Shown here in pieces: positions 1-7,466 of a stretch of DNA of 64,000 nt. The notes below the pieces were generated by a model. The model worked only from the letters and a program-made list of their open reading frames with translations, was not told the origin of the DNA and searched no databases. A program made the translations under genes and the position numbers. The first letter of the stretch is position 1; the number at the start of each line of letters is the position of its first letter. Location: NCBI RefSeq assembly GCF_003729955.1, contig NZ_RJTX01000001.1, positions 1,426,001 to 1,490,000 of the forward strand, in the 5' to 3' direction. The DNA is from Chryseobacterium daecheongense (lineage in GTDB: Bacteria > Bacteroidota > Bacteroidia > Flavobacteriales > Weeksellaceae).

Positions 1-54
1 AGTCATGAAAAACATCAGAGACGTTTTCCCAAAAACCGATAATTTTTGTTTCAT
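1..54 (-). CDS. 5' end of an unidentified protein (partial)
   Basis: An open frame on the minus strand begins with ATG at 54 and runs off the window edge; the visible residues are MKQKLSVFGKTSLMFFMT. A TAnnTTTG box lies about 20 nt upstream (75-82), which supports a real start here. The N-terminus is basic then hydrophobic, as in a membrane or exported protein, but 18 residues are too few to name a family. Confidence 0.5.
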   Translation of the reverse strand, partial: MKQKLSVFGKTSLMFFMT

Positions 55-74
55 AAATGTTTTAATTTTTTTGG

Positions 75-82
75 CAAAATTA
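75..82 (-). promoter_or_regulatory. -7 box (TAATTTTG) for the partial gene at 1-54
   Basis: On the minus strand the sequence is TAATTTTG, a perfect match to the Bacteroidetes -7 consensus TAnnTTTG. A second perfect match lies at 110-117. No clear TTG at the -33 distance was seen. Confidence 0.55.
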
Positions 83-137
83 TTCTTTTTTCAATAAAAA
101 AGCTACTACCAAAATTACATTTATGTTAATTCAGATA

Positions 138-599
138 TTAATTTTGAATAATTTCCATGATGAAATCATACTCAAACCCTTTGCTTATTAAATATTTTAT
201 GGTCTTGGATTTCTTTTGATATTCCTTTAATCCTTTTTGTTTAGAGTAATAATCTTCAAAGATTTTTTTCAGGGTTTTCTCGTAGTCGGCTTCATCAATT
301 TCATCAAAACATTTCTCGATCAGTTTTTCAGAAATTTGTTTCTGCTTTAGGTTAATACGGATTTTGTTCCGGCCCCAGTGTTTGATATAAAATTTACCTC
401 TTATATAACTTCTGGTAAATCTTTCCTCATTCAGGTAGTTTTCCTGTATGAGGTATAAAAAAATCTCTTCTTTAGCTTCCGGAATCAGCAGAAATTCTTT
501 CATCTTTTGCTCTATTTCTGCGTGGCAACGGTCCTGGTAAACGCAATAGTTGACCAGTTTTTGTTTAATTTCTTCGAAGGTGAAAGATTTTTTCTCCAT
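138..599 (-). CDS. recX: Regulatory protein RecX
   Basis: Small helical protein of 153 residues, the usual RecX size. RecX binds RecA filaments in the cytoplasm and limits recombinase activity. The sequence is rich in Lys and aromatic residues and shows the RecX pattern of repeated three-helix units, for example YLIQENYLNEERFTRSYIRGK (residues about 49-69, where the second unit starts) and the WGRNKIRINLKQKQIS segment. The ATG start at 599 follows an A-rich stretch. It lies downstream of the glyA terminator, so it needs readthrough or its own promoter, and no clear -7 box was found. Assignment is by sequence pattern only. Confidence 0.85.
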   Translation of the reverse strand: MEKKSFTFEEIKQKLVNYCVYQDRCHAEIEQKMKEFLLIPEAKEEIFLYLIQENYLNEERFTRSYIRGKFYIKHWGRNKIRINLKQKQISEKLIEKCFDEIDEADYEKTLKKIFEDYYSKQKGLKEYQKKSKTIKYLISKGFEYDFIMEIIQN

Positions 600-610
600 A
601 ACTATAAAAA

Positions 611-634
611 AAGAATGAGCAGATGCCCATTCTT
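611..634 (-). terminator. Terminator after glyA
   Basis: Ten-base arms AAGAATGAGC and GCCCATTCTT pair around AGAT with one wobble. Read on the minus strand the stem is followed by a T-rich run, as expected for an intrinsic terminator downstream of glyA. Confidence 0.7.
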
Positions 635-657
635 ATTATATTAATTTCGGTAAAGTA

Positions 658-1923
658 TTAATAATTGAATAATGCTTTACCTTCCATTAGTTCATTTACT
701 CTTTTTCTTACAGAAGCAATTACTTCTTCGCTCTTTAGGTTATCTACTACTTCAGAGATCAATTCAGCAATAGTTTCCATATCCTGCTCTTTCAATCCTC
801 TTGTAGTGATAGCAGCAGTTCCCAGTCTGATTCCTGAAGTGGTAAATGGAGATTTATCATCGAAAGGAACCATATTTTTATTACATGTAATATCAGCAAG
901 AACCAAAGCTTTTTCAGTTTCTTTTCCGTTCACTCCTTTATTTCTAAGGTCTACTAACATTAAGTGATTGTCTGTTCCTCCGCTTACGATATCAAATCCT
1001 CTGCTGATCATCGCTTTTGACAATGCCTGTGCATTTGAACGAACCTGTTTAGCATACGTTTCGAACTGAGTATCTAAAGCTTCTCCGAAAGCAACTGCTT
1101 TAGCCGCGATAACATGTTCAAGTGGTCCTCCCTGAATTCCCGGGAACACAGCTCCGTCCAACACCTGGCTCATCATTTTGATCTCTCCTTTTGGTGTCTT
1201 ATGACCGTATGTGTTTTCAAAATCTTTACCCATCAGGATCATTCCTCCTCTTGGACCTCTTAATGTCTTGTGAGTAGTAGTAGTTACTACGTGACAGTGA
1301 TCAAATGGTGAATTCAATAATCCTTTGGCAACCAAACCTGCAGGGTGAGCAATATCTGCCCAAAGCGTTGCTCCTACTTCATCCGCAACTTCTCTGAATT
1401 TGGCATATTCTAAATCTCTTGAATACGCAGAGAATCCTGCAATGATCATTTTCGGTCTTTCTCTTAAAGCAACTTCTCTCATCTGATCATAATCGATCAA
1501 ACCGGTTTCCTGCTGTACTCCGTAAGAAACTACGTTATACTGGATCCCTGAGAAGTTAACTGCAGAACCGTGAGTAAGGTGCCCTCCCATAGAAAGGTCC
1601 ATTCCCATGATTTTATCCCCCGGCTTTAAAACCGCAAGATAAATTGCAGCATTCGCCTGAGAACCTGAATGCGGCTGTACATTGGCATACTCTACACCGA
1701 AAAGTTCTTTTGCTCTGTTGATGGCTAAAGTTTCAACCTCATCTACTACTTCACACCCTCCGTAATATCTTTTTCCAGGGTATCCTTCTGCATATTTATT
1801 TGTCAATACGCTTCCCATTGCTTTCATAACGTTGTCAGAAACAAAGTTTTCTGATGCAATCAGCTCTAAACCATGGGATTGTCTTTGTCTTTCTTTTTCA
1901 ATAAGGTCGAAAATAATGTCCAT
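658..1923 (-). CDS. glyA: Serine hydroxymethyltransferase
   Basis: PLP enzyme that converts serine and tetrahydrofolate to glycine and 5,10-methylene-THF in the cytoplasm, the main entry to one-carbon metabolism. Full length at 421 residues. The PLP-binding lysine is K219 in the [14 protein letters not shown] block, and the N-terminal LIASENF and [13 protein letters not shown] signatures are intact. The gene has its own -7 box at 1952-1959 and a terminator after the stop, so it is probably monocistronic. Nothing unusual was seen. Confidence 0.98.
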   Translation of the reverse strand: MDIIFDLIEKERQRQSHGLELIASENFVSDNVMKAMGSVLTNKYAEGYPGKRYYGGCEVVDEVETLAINRAKELFGVEYANVQPHSGSQANAAIYLAVLKPGDKIMGMDLSMGGHLTHGSAVNFSGIQYNVVSYGVQQETGLIDYDQMREVALRERPKMIIAGFSAYSRDLEYAKFREVADEVGATLWADIAHPAGLVAKGLLNSPFDHCHVVTTTTHKTLRGPRGGMILMGKDFENTYGHKTPKGEIKMMSQVLDGAVFPGIQGGPLEHVIAAKAVAFGEALDTQFETYAKQVRSNAQALSKAMISRGFDIVSGGTDNHLMLVDLRNKGVNGKETEKALVLADITCNKNMVPFDDKSPFTTSGIRLGTAAITTRGLKEQDMETIAELISEVVDNLKSEEVIASVRKRVNELMEGKALFNY

Positions 1924-1951
1924 CTAATATAATTTTAAAGATTTTCCACCC

Positions 1952-1959
1952 CAAATGTA
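1952..1959 (-). promoter_or_regulatory. -7 box (TACATTTG) for glyA
   Basis: Perfect TAnnTTTG match on the minus strand, placed so that the transcript would carry a 5' UTR of about 20-25 nt before the glyA ATG. Confidence 0.6.
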
Positions 1960-2036
1960 CGGAATTTCCCTCTAGATTTTAGTATAACGAATAATGATTT
2001 CCGTTCATCTATTTTACATTTTTTTGCAATCGATTC

Positions 2037-3077
2037 TTACGACTCCTTTTTCTGATATTTCTGTTTAAGATATAAACTCGCCCTTACTAATAAAATTAAT
2101 ACGGGTACCTCTACTAATGGACCGATCACTCCCACAAAAGCTTGGGATGAATGTATCCCGAATACTGCAATAGAAACTGCAATGGCCAGTTCAAAATTAT
2201 TCCCGGCAGCTGTGAAAGCGATGGAAACATTTTTATCATAAGGAATCTTCATCCATTTGCTCAAAAAGAAGCTGATGAAAAACATCAATGTGAAATAAAT
2301 AATCAAGGGTACAGCAACTTTCAAAACATTCATAGGCAATTCCAGAATGGTGTCTCCTTTCAGGCTGAATATTAAAATGATCGTGAATAATAATGCATAT
2401 AAAGTCATGGGTGAAATCACTGGAATAAATTTTCTTCCATACCATTCTTTTCCTTTTATCTTCAAAAGCAGATAGCGAATTGAAAAACCTAAAAGAAAAG
2501 GGATCCCAAGATAGATCATTACACTTTGAACCACTTCGCCCACAGGTACAGATATGTTAAAATCTCCTAAACCCAGTTTTTCAGGAAAAACATTGATAAA
2601 AAGCCATGCAAAGAAGCCATAAGTCACCACCTGAAAAATGCTGTTTAAGGCAACAAGTAAAGCCGCATATTCTCTGTTTCCTTTTGCAAGGTCATTCCAT
2701 ACTATAACCATTGCGATACATCTTGCCAGGCCTATCAGAATCAAGCCTATCATATACTCCGGATCATCTCTCAAAAAAATCACAGCCAAAACAAACATTA
2801 ATACAGGTCCTACGATCCAATTCAGCAAAAGAGAAACAGATAATACCTTTATATCATTAAATGCATTCAATAATAAGCTGTAATCCACTTTTGCCAAGGG
2901 AGGATACATCATTACAATCAGTCCAACAGCAATGGGAATATTGGTGGTTCCAACTGAAAGACCATTAATAATTTTCGGAATTTCGGGAAATAAATATCCG
3001 AGTCCTATTCCGGCAATCATCGCAAGAAAAATCCACAGGGTAAGGAAACGGTCAAGAAAATTCAATCTGGTTTGCAT
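2037..3077 (-). CDS. acr3: Arsenite efflux transporter, ACR3 family
   Basis: Inner-membrane arsenite exporter of the bile/arsenite/riboflavin transporter superfamily, 346 residues with about ten hydrophobic segments. The family hallmark [12 protein letters not shown] around residues 116-127 contains the conserved cysteine C120 needed for As(III) transport, and a conserved Glu occurs in the late segment GPLVEVPV. It is the last gene of the leftward ars operon, 11 nt after the acetyltransferase. It presumably removes the arsenite produced by the upstream reductase. Assignment is strong because motif and operon context agree. Confidence 0.95.
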   Translation of the reverse strand: MQTRLNFLDRFLTLWIFLAMIAGIGLGYLFPEIPKIINGLSVGTTNIPIAVGLIVMMYPPLAKVDYSLLLNAFNDIKVLSVSLLLNWIVGPVLMFVLAVIFLRDDPEYMIGLILIGLARCIAMVIVWNDLAKGNREYAALLVALNSIFQVVTYGFFAWLFINVFPEKLGLGDFNISVPVGEVVQSVMIYLGIPFLLGFSIRYLLLKIKGKEWYGRKFIPVISPMTLYALLFTIILIFSLKGDTILELPMNVLKVAVPLIIYFTLMFFISFFLSKWMKIPYDKNVSIAFTAAGNNFELAIAVSIAVFGIHSSQAFVGVIGPLVEVPVLILLVRASLYLKQKYQKKES

Positions 3078-3088
3078 TTAAAATTTAT

Positions 3089-3580
3089 TTATTCTACTCC
3101 AACTTTTTTACTTCTTCTTTCCATGAGAATATTATCTCTCCACACTCCTTCCAGTTTCCCTATCTTTTCACGGAAACCTATTACTCTGAAGCCCATCTTT
3201 TTATGTAAAGATATAGTTCCTTCATTTTCAGGAAACATTCCTGATTGCAGAGTCCATATTCCCTGGGTTTCACTTTCTTCTATTAAATTTTTCATTAAAA
3301 ATTCTCCAACTCCTTTCCCTCTATGATCTTGTGAAACATATACACTTACTTCTGCAACTCCTTCATACACACAGCGGCTGCTTACTTTAGAGAGAGCAGC
3401 CCATCCTAAAATCGTATTATTATCAACAGCCATAAGCCTGCAGTAAGGGAGTTTCTGTTCGTTCCAGGCCTCCCATGCGGGTACAGTTGTTTCAAATGTT
3501 GCGTTCCCCGTATCAATCCCTTGTTGATAGATAGTTATGATTTCCGGAAAATGTTCTTTACTAATTGATCTTATCTCCAT
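3089..3580 (-). CDS. GNAT N-acetyltransferase, ArsN1/phosphinothricin type
   Basis: A 163-residue GNAT acetyltransferase with the acetyl-CoA loop DHRGKGVG and the early IYQQGIDTGNATFET segment typical of phosphinothricin acetyltransferases. Members of this subfamily found in ars operons (ArsN1) acetylate the organoarsenical antibiotic arsinothricin. The operon context makes that role likely here, but substrate specificity cannot be read from sequence alone. Its start overlaps the end of the arsenate reductase-like gene by 10 bp, which indicates translational coupling. Confidence 0.85.
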   Translation of the reverse strand: MEIRSISKEHFPEIITIYQQGIDTGNATFETTVPAWEAWNEQKLPYCRLMAVDNNTILGWAALSKVSSRCVYEGVAEVSVYVSQDHRGKGVGEFLMKNLIEESETQGIWTLQSGMFPENEGTISLHKKMGFRVIGFREKIGKLEGVWRDNILMERRSKKVGVE

Positions 3581-4194
3581 GCCTGTTTTTTTATTTGTGA
3601 GAAAACATAAAACATTTCTACTGCTATCTGCAAACTTCTTTCTTTATAAACCTGAGTTTGTTGGGAAGTATTATCTGAAACTTTAGGGTCTTCAAAAGTT
3701 ACCGGTATACGTTTCTCAGCTCCTGCAATAAAAGGGCATCCATCATCTGCCTGTGAACAAGTCATAATAGCAGCGAAGTCTGTTTCCGGATTAAAGGGAT
3801 GATCATATTTTTTAGAAAAGCCAATAATCGGAAAAGAATCTTCATTATATTTAATAGCATAGACCGGATTATCCGTATCTGAAATTTTTAAGACAAGAAA
3901 TCCCTGTGCTTCTAAAGTCGCAGCCACTTTAGGAAACAATGACGTAACCTCTGTCCCGCCGGAATAGCACTGGACATCAGGTATTTTATAATAAGCCGAT
4001 GCCGTTTGCGCCCAGACCTGAGATAAATGGCTTCTACGGGAATTGTGAGTACAGATAAAGTTCAGATTTACCGGCTTTCTTGCCTGAACTTTTTGCTGAA
4101 TAAAATCTATTAAGGGCTGTAAAACATCCTTTCTTTCTTCACTGATTTTTTGCTTGAGGATTTCCTCAATGCAATGCAAAAGTTGTTGCTTCAT
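3571..4194 (-). CDS. Low-molecular-weight phosphatase-type arsenate reductase
   Basis: A 207-residue protein of the LMW tyrosine-phosphatase fold. The anion-binding C-X5-R loop is C48-THNSR-R, and the catalytic Asp-Pro pair is D169-P170. Two further cysteines, C146 and C153 (CSQADDGC), sit where thioredoxin-coupled ArsC enzymes carry their resolving cysteines. This supports arsenate reduction to arsenite with electrons from thioredoxin. A helical N-terminal extension of about 40 residues precedes the phosphatase domain. The databases often label such proteins simply protein-tyrosine-phosphatase, but the ars operon favours the arsenate role. Confidence 0.88.
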   Translation of the reverse strand: MKQQLLHCIEEILKQKISEERKDVLQPLIDFIQQKVQARKPVNLNFICTHNSRRSHLSQVWAQTASAYYKIPDVQCYSGGTEVTSLFPKVAATLEAQGFLVLKISDTDNPVYAIKYNEDSFPIIGFSKKYDHPFNPETDFAAIMTCSQADDGCPFIAGAEKRIPVTFEDPKVSDNTSQQTQVYKERSLQIAVEMFYVFSQIKKQAWR

Positions 4195-4225
4195 TCCAGA
4201 GATTATTAATGTTAGTAGAAAGATA

Positions 4226-4696
4226 TTAACAACATCCAGAACCAGGTGAACATGATTCCTGTTTACCGGAAAGCTCAGCCAGGCTTATCTTTTGTTTTTG
4301 TGGCGGTACACCGCAAGCCTCATTTGCCAAACAAGCTGTCATCCGGTTTTGCAATACAAAGTTTTTACCGTTAAAATCCAGATCATATTTTCCGATGGTC
4401 TCATTCTGATATTCAACTTCTATTTCAAAATCTCCTATTCCCAGTTTTTCTTCGGAAAGATTAATGATATGCAATAATTTTCCCGGCTTTAGACGATGTT
4501 CAAAATCATTAGCATCCCAAAGCTGGAAGTTTACTTTTTCTTCCTTTCTGATGTTTCCTCCACAATCGATAAAGTTTTTGGTGACAATCCCTATTTCAGT
4601 GACATGAAAATGCTCGGGAACAAATGTTCCGTTTTCTAATTGAAACTCCACGTTTTCCAGTGCAGGTAGAATTTTTTTGATTTCAGATAGTTTCAT
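4226..4696 (-). CDS. DUF6428-like ars-operon protein with cysteine-rich tail
   Basis: A 156-residue soluble protein without signal peptide or membrane segment. I recognise it as the small protein that commonly accompanies arsR in Bacteroidetes ars operons (DUF6428, named from memory); no biochemical role is established. The N-terminal ~110 residues look like a beta-rich domain. The C-terminus carries C122, C128, C149, C155 and C156 in ACLANEACGVP and SCSPGSGCC, a plausible soft-metal site. It follows arsR and is preceded by its own copy of the ArsR-like operator. A role as an arsenite carrier or sensor is inference. Confidence 0.75.
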   Translation of the reverse strand: MKLSEIKKILPALENVEFQLENGTFVPEHFHVTEIGIVTKNFIDCGGNIRKEEKVNFQLWDANDFEHRLKPGKLLHIINLSEEKLGIGDFEIEVEYQNETIGKYDLDFNGKNFVLQNRMTACLANEACGVPPQKQKISLAELSGKQESCSPGSGCC

Positions 4697-4718
4697 ATGT
4701 TTTTATTTTAAATTGTTA

Positions 4719-4736
4719 TAATGCAATATTGCGATA
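4719..4736. promoter_or_regulatory. ArsR-type operator, second copy
   Basis: The segment contains GCAATATTGC (4723-4732, perfect palindrome) inside AATGCAATATTGCGATAT. It repeats the core of the site at 5099-5114 and lies in the 58-nt gap between arsR and the next operon gene. Two copies of one palindrome in the two gaps suggest ArsR binds both. Confidence 0.6.
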
Positions 4737-4754
4737 TAGTTTAATAAATTTTTT

Positions 4755-5081
4755 TTAACAGCACTTTTGCTGCTTTACCTTAGAGATAACGTCAGAAAAG
4801 AAGATATTTACAATTTCAAAAGCCTTCTCATCAATGCAATAACAAATAGAATTCCCTTCAATATTTCCTTTGATTAAACCGGCATTCTTCAATTCTTTCA
4901 GGTGTTGTGAAACAGTAGGCTGCGCGAGCGGCAATTCATTTACAATATCTCCGCAAATACATTCATTCACTTTAAGCAAATATTCAATGATGGCAATCCT
5001 TGCAGGATGTCCCAAAGCTTTTGCTATTGTTGCCAACTTATTTTGTTCTTCTGTAAAGAAGTCAGTTTTTGTTGCCCCCAT
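4755..5081 (-). CDS. arsR: Arsenic-responsive repressor, ArsR/SmtB family
   Basis: Winged-helix repressor of 108 residues when started at the ATG at 5081 (MGATKTDFF). An upstream TTG at 5105 is possible but lies inside the operator/-7 region, so the ATG is preferred. The recognition helix region is QPTVSQHLKELKNAGL. The C41-I-C43 pair (ECICGDIV) matches the ELCVCDL-type As(III)-binding motif of ArsR, and the protein ends in KCC, which could provide another thiol. It heads the leftward ars operon and presumably represses it until arsenite binds. Confidence 0.93.
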   Translation of the reverse strand: MGATKTDFFTEEQNKLATIAKALGHPARIAIIEYLLKVNECICGDIVNELPLAQPTVSQHLKELKNAGLIKGNIEGNSICYCIDEKAFEIVNIFFSDVISKVKQQKCC

Positions 5082-5098
5082 TGTATACAATAATTTAT

Positions 5099-5114
5099 AT
5101 CGCAATATTACGAT
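5099..5114 (-). promoter_or_regulatory. ArsR-type operator overlapping the ars -7 box
   Basis: ATCGCAATATTACGAT is an imperfect palindrome (7 of 8 pairs). Read on the minus strand it contains TAATATTG (5103-5110), one mismatch from TAnnTTTG and about 20 nt before the arsR ATG. A repressor bound here would cover the promoter. The same core recurs at 4719-4736. Confidence 0.65.
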
Positions 5115-5147
5115 AAATAATTTAAATTACCAATTTAAAATAAAAAA

Positions 5148-5171
5148 TTCCTTGCAGAATACTACAAGGAA
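5148..5171 (-). terminator. Terminator after the flavoprotein reductase gene
   Basis: TTCCTTG and CAAGGAA arms with a 10-nt loop, followed on the minus strand by a run of T. It separates the reductase gene from the ars operon promoter. Confidence 0.7.
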
Positions 5172-5182
5172 ATAGTTATTAT

Positions 5183-6088
5183 TTAATTGAATTCTTCATC
5201 TACAAGTTCCTTATTGACTATTGCTCCTGCCAGATTCCCTTGTGCAACCGCATTTGCAACTGACCGCATCATGGTAGTGCTGTCCCCGCAGGCAAAAACT
5301 CCGGGAACCGTTGTCTTTTGATGGACATCTATTTTTAAGAGTCCGTGTTCTGTTAATTCACAACCCAGATCTTCGGAAATATTCAGGTTCTGTTCCACTG
5401 GTATTTTAGCGTATAAAGCTTTCAAAGAAATTTCTTTCCCGTTTTTAAAAATAATATTTTGAATTTGTCCGTTTTCATGTTGTAACTCTTTAATCTCATC
5501 TTCATTAATAGATATATGGTTCTTCTCTAACTTTCCCGTCTGCTCATCAGTAAGGGGTGATTTTCCATTGGTAAACAACGTTAAATCCTTCGTCCAGTTC
5601 AAAATTATTTTTGAAAATTCGTAGGCAATATCACCATTGGCCAGAATTCCTGTAGTTTCATTTTTTACTTCATAGCCATGGCAATACGGACAGTGTAACA
5701 CAGAAATCCCCCAACATTCACCAAACCCGGGAATATCCGGTTGCATGTCCTTCACTCCTGTTGCAACAATAAGTTTCTTAGCATTAAACTTTTTTCCTGA
5801 TGCAGTCTCCACTTTAAAACCTTGCGAAGCTTTAGCCGTTTTCACTACAGTATCATCATGAAATTTTACCGTATTATATTTCTCAACTTGTGCTCTGGCT
5901 ATGGTACTGATCTCACTGGGCGTTTTCCCGTCATGCGTCAGAAAATTGTGAGAATGCGGAGTCTGCCTATTGCATGGTTTTCCGCTATCAATGATCAGAA
6001 CATTCCTTAAAGATCTTCCCAATGCCATTCCGGCTGAAAGTCCTGCATAGCTTCCTCCCAATATAATTACTTCAAAGTTGTTTTCCAT
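5183..6088 (-). CDS. NAD(P)/FAD-dependent oxidoreductase, thioredoxin-reductase-like
   Basis: Class II pyridine-nucleotide-disulfide reductase of 301 residues. The FAD-binding GGSYAGLSAG lies at residues 11-20, the redox-active CxxC is C133-P-Y-C136 (LHCPYCHGYE), and the C-terminal FAD motif is GVFACGD. The domain order matches bacterial thioredoxin reductase, but the CPYCHGYE form belongs to a related group often just called FAD-dependent oxidoreductases, so the disulfide substrate is not certain. It is divergent from the Fur-family gene and shares its palindromic operator (6136-6160). It could supply reducing power to the adjacent arsenate reductase, though a terminator separates the two units. 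Confidence 0.88.
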   Translation of the reverse strand: MENNFEVIILGGSYAGLSAGMALGRSLRNVLIIDSGKPCNRQTPHSHNFLTHDGKTPSEISTIARAQVEKYNTVKFHDDTVVKTAKASQGFKVETASGKKFNAKKLIVATGVKDMQPDIPGFGECWGISVLHCPYCHGYEVKNETTGILANGDIAYEFSKIILNWTKDLTLFTNGKSPLTDEQTGKLEKNHISINEDEIKELQHENGQIQNIIFKNGKEISLKALYAKIPVEQNLNISEDLGCELTEHGLLKIDVHQKTTVPGVFACGDSTTMMRSVANAVAQGNLAGAIVNKELVDEEFN

Positions 6089-6115
6089 GACTAGATTGTT
6101 AATTCGTTATTTCAA

Positions 6116-6123
6116 CAAAGGTA
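6116..6123 (-). promoter_or_regulatory. -7 box (TACCTTTG) for the flavoprotein reductase gene
   Basis: Perfect TAnnTTTG on the minus strand. The expected -33 position falls inside the 25-bp palindrome at 6136-6160, so a bound regulator would block this promoter. Confidence 0.7.
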
Positions 6124-6135
6124 AAAATATTTTTC

Positions 6136-6160
6136 ATTAATGCGACTTTATCGCATTAAT
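6136..6160. promoter_or_regulatory. Perfect palindromic operator shared by the divergent reductase and Fur-family genes
   Basis: Ten-base arms ATTAATGCGA and TCGCATTAAT are exact reverse complements around a 5-nt spacer CTTTA. The site lies between two divergent TAnnTTTG boxes (6116-6123 minus, 6167-6174 plus) and covers the -33 zone of both. The size and symmetry fit a Fur-superfamily dimer site, most simply the product of the adjacent gene. Confidence 0.8.
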
Positions 6161-6166
6161 ATTTTT

Positions 6167-6174
6167 TATATTTG
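6167..6174 (+). promoter_or_regulatory. -7 box (TATATTTG) for the Fur-family gene
   Basis: Perfect TAnnTTTG, ending only 4 nt before the ATG at 6179. It excludes the upstream in-frame ATG at 6140 as the start, because that codon lies upstream of the promoter, and it implies a leaderless or nearly leaderless mRNA. Confidence 0.75.
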
Positions 6175-6178
6175 CAAT

Positions 6179-6553
6179 ATGATCAAGAGAAATACAAAAG
6201 CCAAACAGCTGATCCTGGATTCTTTAAAGAATACAAAATCAGCTGTCAGTCAGGAAATTCTGCAGAAAGAATTGGGAGAATCAGTGGACAGAGCTACAAT
6301 TTACCGTGTTTTAAACAGTTTCTGTGATGATGGTATCGTTCATAAAATTTTGAGCGATGACGGAAAATTCTATTTCGCTTTTTGTGTGAACTGTTCTGAA
6401 AAAATTCATAAACATAATCATTTCCACTTCAGATGCCTTCAATGCGGCAAGATTGAATGCTTACCCAATGAGGTTGAAGTAAAGCTGCCGAAGGGATACA
6501 AATCCGTCAATTTCAATGGATTTATTTCCGGATATTGTTCCACCTGCTCCTAG
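6179..6553 (+). CDS. Fur-family metalloregulator (Zur-like)
   Basis: A 124-residue Fur-superfamily repressor starting MIKRNTKAKQ. The N-terminal winged helix includes VDRATIYRVLNSF. The metal/dimerisation domain carries HKHNHFHFRCLQCGK with a first CxxC and a terminal CSTCS with a second CxxC, so the structural zinc site is complete. The HFHF..C..C...EC pattern resembles Zur-type proteins more than classical Fur, but the metal cannot be fixed from sequence. The start was chosen from the -7 box 4 nt upstream. Its stop overlaps the convergent metallo-beta-lactamase stop by 4 bp. Confidence 0.88.
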   Translation: MIKRNTKAKQLILDSLKNTKSAVSQEILQKELGESVDRATIYRVLNSFCDDGIVHKILSDDGKFYFAFCVNCSEKIHKHNHFHFRCLQCGKIECLPNEVEVKLPKGYKSVNFNGFISGYCSTCS

Positions 6554-7305
6554 TTATTCCTGAATAGCTTTATGGTATAATCAAGCAGTTCTGTTCCGCC
6601 TATTGCTCCATGCCCGGGAATAACGGTTTTCACATCAGGATATTGAGCTTTTACTCTTTCAACAGTTGCAGACCAAGCCTGAACATTGGCATCACCAAGA
6701 TACCCTTTTGTTGCATCCACTTCTTTGATCAAACAACCTCCGAAAATGGCTTTTTCTTTAGGAAAATATCCTACAACATTATCTTTTGTATGGCCTTCAC
6801 CAAAAAAAGTAACATATATTTTTTGGCTGCCCACATCCAAGGCCAATTTATTATCGAAGCCATGATTCGGAATATTGGCTCCGGTTGCTTTGGCCAATTC
6901 AATAGTTTTATTGTTAGCGTAAGAAGGAATATTATTCTTGTTAAATTCTTTTAATCCTGCTAAGCAATCGCCATGAAAGTGAGTAGGAACTACGGCGTTT
7001 ATTTTAGCATGCAGATTATTTTTAATCCAGGCGATTAAATCCGCAGAACTTTTATCATCAGAAGGGGTATCAAAAACCACGGTTTCATTTCCATCTTTCG
7101 CTATCATTCCATTGCACTCCACTCTTCCGAATGAATCTGTATTCAGAAATGAAATATGCTGGTACAGATTCTCCGATAGCTTAATGATAACTAAGTCATC
7201 CGATTTATATACTACTTTGTTTTTTTCAGCAGTTGATTTTTGAGAGTTACAGCTTACAATAAGCGTTGTTAAAAAAAGAAACAGGATTCCTAATAGAGTC
7301 TTCAT
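6550..7305 (-). CDS. Subclass B1 metallo-beta-lactamase, predicted lipoprotein
   Basis: Zinc beta-lactamase of 251 residues. The signal ends in LIVSC with lipobox cysteine C19, so the enzyme is probably membrane-anchored in the periplasm. The zinc ligands are H109, H111 and D113 (HFHGD), H172 (GEGHT), C191 (GGCL) and H232 (PGHG), the complete B1 set (HxHxD, H, C, H). The residue after the Asp ligand is C114, where B1 enzymes usually have Arg or Ser. The gene has a near-consensus -7 box at 7327-7334. It is likely an intrinsic chromosomal carbapenemase-type enzyme as in other Chryseobacterium, but its substrate range is unknown. Confidence 0.92.
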   Translation of the reverse strand: MKTLLGILFLFLTTLIVSCNSQKSTAEKNKVVYKSDDLVIIKLSENLYQHISFLNTDSFGRVECNGMIAKDGNETVVFDTPSDDKSSADLIAWIKNNLHAKINAVVPTHFHGDCLAGLKEFNKNNIPSYANNKTIELAKATGANIPNHGFDNKLALDVGSQKIYVTFFGEGHTKDNVVGYFPKEKAIFGGCLIKEVDATKGYLGDANVQAWSATVERVKAQYPDVKTVIPGHGAIGGTELLDYTIKLFRNN

Positions 7306-7326
7306 AAATAATTCTTTACATTGAGA

Positions 7327-7334
7327 CGAAAGTA
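7327..7334 (-). promoter_or_regulatory. -7-like box (TACTTTCG) for the metallo-beta-lactamase gene
   Basis: Seven of eight matches to TAnnTTTG on the minus strand, about 20 nt upstream of the ATG. Confidence 0.45.
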
Positions 7335-7412
7335 GAAATTTTCTTATAATAGATCACCCTACAAGAGAGTTAATATTTGTTAATTCTATTTTATCTCTTT
7401 GTTAGAAATAAA

Positions 7413-7440
7413 AAATCCCAAGAAAAACTCCTTGGGATTT
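7413..7440 (-). terminator. Terminator of the exporter operon
   Basis: AAATCCCAAG and CTTGGGATTT pair perfectly around an 8-nt loop and are followed on the minus strand by T-rich sequence, just beyond the adaptor gene stop. Confidence 0.85.
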
Positions 7441-7466
7441 AAACTTGAATGTATAGTGTTAGTTTA

